From Lachnospiraceae bacterium (GTDB lineage Bacteria; Bacillota; Clostridia; Lachnospirales; Lachnospiraceae): a DNA stretch of 7,198 nucleotides. The position numbers and the translations under genes were made by a program. This document shows positions 5,056 through 7,198 of the stretch, in pieces; position 1 is the first letter of the stretch, and the number at the start of each line of letters is the position of its first letter. The notes under the pieces are model-generated. The model ran no database searches. It was not told where the DNA came from and saw nothing but the letters and a program-made list of their open reading frames with translations. The stretch covers positions 1 through 7,198 of the forward strand of contig DOVL01000292.1 of assembly GCA_003520105.1 (NCBI GenBank), given 5' to 3'.

Positions 5056-6972
5056 TCATCGGAAAGCAAGCCGTGTAAGCAAATATGAAAACAGTCCGTT
5101 ATTGTAGGTTTCGTACATGGAATCCTTTACAAAACCCGGATCGTCGGTAATAACATTATCGACGCCGACCAGCATAACACTTTCCAGACTGGCAGCATCG
5201 TTTACTGTCCATACATATATTTCCTTGCCTCTTTTCTCTGCATTACGCATGACATGCTCATCCACAAACTTGTAGTTGATACTGAAGGCATCGGCATATT
5301 TAAGATCAAAGAAGCTGCCTCCGGCCGCCGACATGACGTAAACCGTCTTGATCCGGTCATCGATCTGCTTGATCTTCTTTATGGAGTTATATTTCAGAGA
5401 CGTAACAACACAGTCCTTATAAAGGTCATATTCTTCGATCAGTTCTGCAACACTCTCCTCAAGATGCTGGTTCTTGACGTCCGGTTTGAGCTCTATATTA
5501 AGCTTTGCCCTGCCGTCGATCAGCTCGATTGCTTCACGAAGAGTCGGTATCTGCTCGCCCTTAAACTCCTCTGAAAACCAGCTTCCGGCATCAAACTGCC
5601 TTATCTCGCCGAAGGTCATATCCTCAACATAGGCATCAATTCCTGTCGTACGTATCATATTCTTATCATGCGTAACGATTATCACGCCATCCTTCGTCTC
5701 ACGGACATCCAGTTCTATGACATCGGCACCGTTTTCGATGGCCGCCTCAAAGGCCGCCAGTGTATTTTCGGGAGCATGCTTTGAATCTCCTCTGTGAGCT
5801 GTAACAACTACCTTCTGAAGATGTGCGGCATTGAGTGAGACAACATTAACCTTCACAAGCGCATAATAAGCCGAGTCAAGCACGATAAATATCAGCAGAA
5901 CCATGATAAATACAGCCCTGTCATAGAGTCTTGACTTCTCCGGATCACTTTTGATCTGATATTTTATGCTCTTCTTATGTCTCTCATCTCTCCTCTGCTT
6001 CTTCTTCTCGCGCCATTTCTCATCTCTCTCGCTGAGCTTGTGCTGTAGTCTGTTTTTCTTCTCCGGCTCTGTCAGAACCTCGGGATGCTCTTCTCTGACC
6101 TGATAATACTTAACGCTGATATAGCCGAAAAGCATAGGGAAGACAAAGAGCGCCAAAGGAATATAGAGAAATGTATTTACGTTGACGGTGGCAATATAGA
6201 TGAAATAATTCATCGAGCCATTACTTTTCACGGCCTTAAGGAGCCTGAAAACAAGCTCGGAAAAAGCGCCGCTCAGGAAGAATACCGTACCTATAACCAG
6301 TATATTTGCGATAAAAATCCCTACAACCTTCCTCAGTCCGCCGACCTTTATCAGATTGAAGCTGTCCTTGACAGCCTTTTTGAATCTCTTCCTTCTGAGT
6401 GTATAAATATGAAGAACATAGATCATACCAAAGGAAAACAGGCTGATCACCGCATAAATGATAGATATTACATTTATAAAAGATCTCTTTTTCGAAAAAT
6501 ACCAGACGATGTAGCTCGGCACATGAATATTAAGCAGTGAAAGTGATGTCAGAGCTATACTGCTGAGCGGAAGAAGAAACATGGATACTATAAGTATCAT
6601 GAAATTTCTTGGTCTGAAAAGTCCGGTAGCCCTTACCAAACTGCGAAAGAAAAGCTCCACAAAGCCTATCTTTTCCTTCCTCTTCGACGCGTCGATAGCG
6701 ATTATTACGCCAAATACGTTCATGATTATCGCAAAAGCGTAAATAATGATTATCAGTCCAAGGAAAAGATAGGTTGTGGGGCTGTGAAAGAATTTCGTTA
6801 TATTTGCTTTATAGAGATACTTTACTCCCGAAAGCTTAACGGAGAAATTTACTATAGTGTAGAGCACAGGAATCAGAACTGAATATGAGAGGACTCTCAT
6901 TACCAGTTCGTAGATAAAGATCGATAATGCGTTGAACTTTATCAGAATATAGGTTTCCTTCAGACCCTTCAT
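5056..6972 (-). CDS. Membrane-anchored glycerophosphodiester phosphodiesterase
   Basis: A 638-aa protein joining an N-terminal membrane domain of the glycerophosphoryl-diester-phosphodiesterase membrane family (several hydrophobic segments at about 17-48, 66-92, 122-148, 165-190, 214-236 and 258-287) to a GDPD TIM-barrel domain (about 388-620). Between them are a highly basic charged linker (about 293-346) and one more TM segment (about 353-373). Catalytic motifs are complete: HRG (393-395), PENT (401-404), E420 and D422 in ELDV, H435 in THD, E494 and K496 in ELKP, and the late DDP (610-612). The family hydrolyses glycerophosphodiesters from phospholipid or lipoteichoic-acid turnover to glycerol 3-phosphate and an alcohol; whether the barrel faces outward is inferred from the TM arrangement. 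ATG 6970-6972 has GGAG (6980-6983) seven bases upstream. It starts 33 nt after queA, with no terminator between, so cotranscription is plausible. No clear intrinsic terminator follows the stop. Confidence 0.92.
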   Translation of the reverse strand: MKGLKETYILIKFNALSIFIYELVMRVLSYSVLIPVLYTIVNFSVKLSGVKYLYKANITKFFHSPTTYLFLGLIIIIYAFAIIMNVFGVIIAIDASKRKEKIGFVELFFRSLVRATGLFRPRNFMILIVSMFLLPLSSIALTSLSLLNIHVPSYIVWYFSKKRSFINVISIIYAVISLFSFGMIYVLHIYTLRRKRFKKAVKDSFNLIKVGGLRKVVGIFIANILVIGTVFFLSGAFSELVFRLLKAVKSNGSMNYFIYIATVNVNTFLYIPLALFVFPMLFGYISVKYYQVREEHPEVLTEPEKKNRLQHKLSERDEKWREKKKQRRDERHKKSIKYQIKSDPEKSRLYDRAVFIMVLLIFIVLDSAYYALVKVNVVSLNAAHLQKVVVTAHRGDSKHAPENTLAAFEAAIENGADVIELDVRETKDGVIIVTHDKNMIRTTGIDAYVEDMTFGEIRQFDAGSWFSEEFKGEQIPTLREAIELIDGRAKLNIELKPDVKNQHLEESVAELIEEYDLYKDCVVTSLKYNSIKKIKQIDDRIKTVYVMSAAGGSFFDLKYADAFSINYKFVDEHVMRNAEKRGKEIYVWTVNDAASLESVMLVGVDNVITDDPGFVKDSMYETYNNGLFSYLLTRLAFR

Positions 6973-7005
6973 AGTTACGCTCCATTATACTCGAATTGAA
7001 TTTAA

Positions 7006-7198
7006 TCAAATAAACATCGATGCATCTCCGAATGAGAAGAAACGGTAGCGTTCCCTTACGGCCTCCTCATAGGCGGCGAGGACCTTCTCTCTGTCGTAGA
7101 ATGCTGATACTAACATTATAAGCGTTGATTCAGGCAAATGGAAGTTTGTTATCAAAGAATTTACGCATCTGAATTTATATCCCGGATAGATAAATATG
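7006..7198 (-). CDS. queA: S-adenosylmethionine:tRNA ribosyltransferase-isomerase, C-terminal fragment
   Basis: The last 64 codons of QueA enter from the right edge. QueA transfers and isomerises the ribosyl group of S-adenosylmethionine onto preQ1 in tRNA to give epoxyqueuosine, in the cytosol. The C-terminal signature is clear: [20 protein letters not shown], then [26 protein letters not shown], and a TGA stop at 7006-7008. The start and N-terminal part are outside the window. The gene is followed after 33 nt by the phosphodiesterase gene on the same strand, with no hairpin and T-run between them. Confidence 0.95.
   Translation of the reverse strand, partial: IFIYPGYKFRCVNSLITNFHLPESTLIMLVSAFYDREKVLAAYEEAVRERYRFFSFGDASMFI

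Noticed and set aside
6984..6989. Perfect TATAAT on the minus strand just before the phosphodiesterase gene
   Set aside because: A start from it would fall at about 6977, downstream of the good GGAG ribosome site, and no matching -35 is seen at 17 bp. Read-through from queA is more likely.

Overview
The window looks like a chromosomal segment of a Gram-positive Clostridia bacterium, probably Lachnospiraceae-like. The evidence is indirect. Coding density is high and GC content moderate, and lipoprotein and TM-anchored wall enzymes carry bacterial SH3 domains. One protein has a Thr/Glu-rich linker of the kind common in gut Clostridia, and the promoters are sigma-A type with extended -10 elements. 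Nothing seen fixes the genus. Every supported gene is on the minus strand, so transcription runs from high to low coordinates.

Layout in transcription order, right to left. (1) The 3' end of queA (tRNA queuosine synthesis) enters from the right edge. (2) After 33 nt comes a 638-aa membrane-anchored glycerophosphodiester phosphodiesterase with all catalytic motifs intact. (3) After a 154-nt gap with promoter-like sequence comes a lipoprotein with an SH3 domain and an N-acetylmuramoyl-L-alanine amidase fold. Three of its four zinc/catalytic positions are replaced (His to Lys, His to Gln, Glu to Asn), so it is probably a pseudoenzyme. (4) Fifteen nt later comes a DegV/FakB-type fatty-acid-binding protein with an enlarged C-terminal part. 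This two-gene unit ends in a strong intrinsic terminator at 2689-2739. (5) Next is a TM-anchored SleB-type cell-wall hydrolase with an SH3 domain and a long acidic Thr/Glu repeat linker. Its promoter carries two direct-repeat sites of the TGTnAN-N5-TGTnAN type (WalR/OmpR-PhoB family), and its own terminator lies at 1220-1261. (6) An extended -10 promoter next to that terminator drives a Tet(M)/Tet(O)-like translational GTPase that runs off the left edge.

The central four genes share an envelope theme: membrane phosphodiester turnover, a peptidoglycan-binding pseudo-amidase, exogenous fatty-acid handling, and a peptidoglycan hydrolase under apparent wall-stress-type control. The two strongest observations are the degenerate amidase active site, which pairs with the DegV gene in one operon, and the WalR-like boxes at the hydrolase promoter. 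No mobile element, CRISPR array, tRNA or rRNA was seen, and no stretch over 300 bases lacks a gene.
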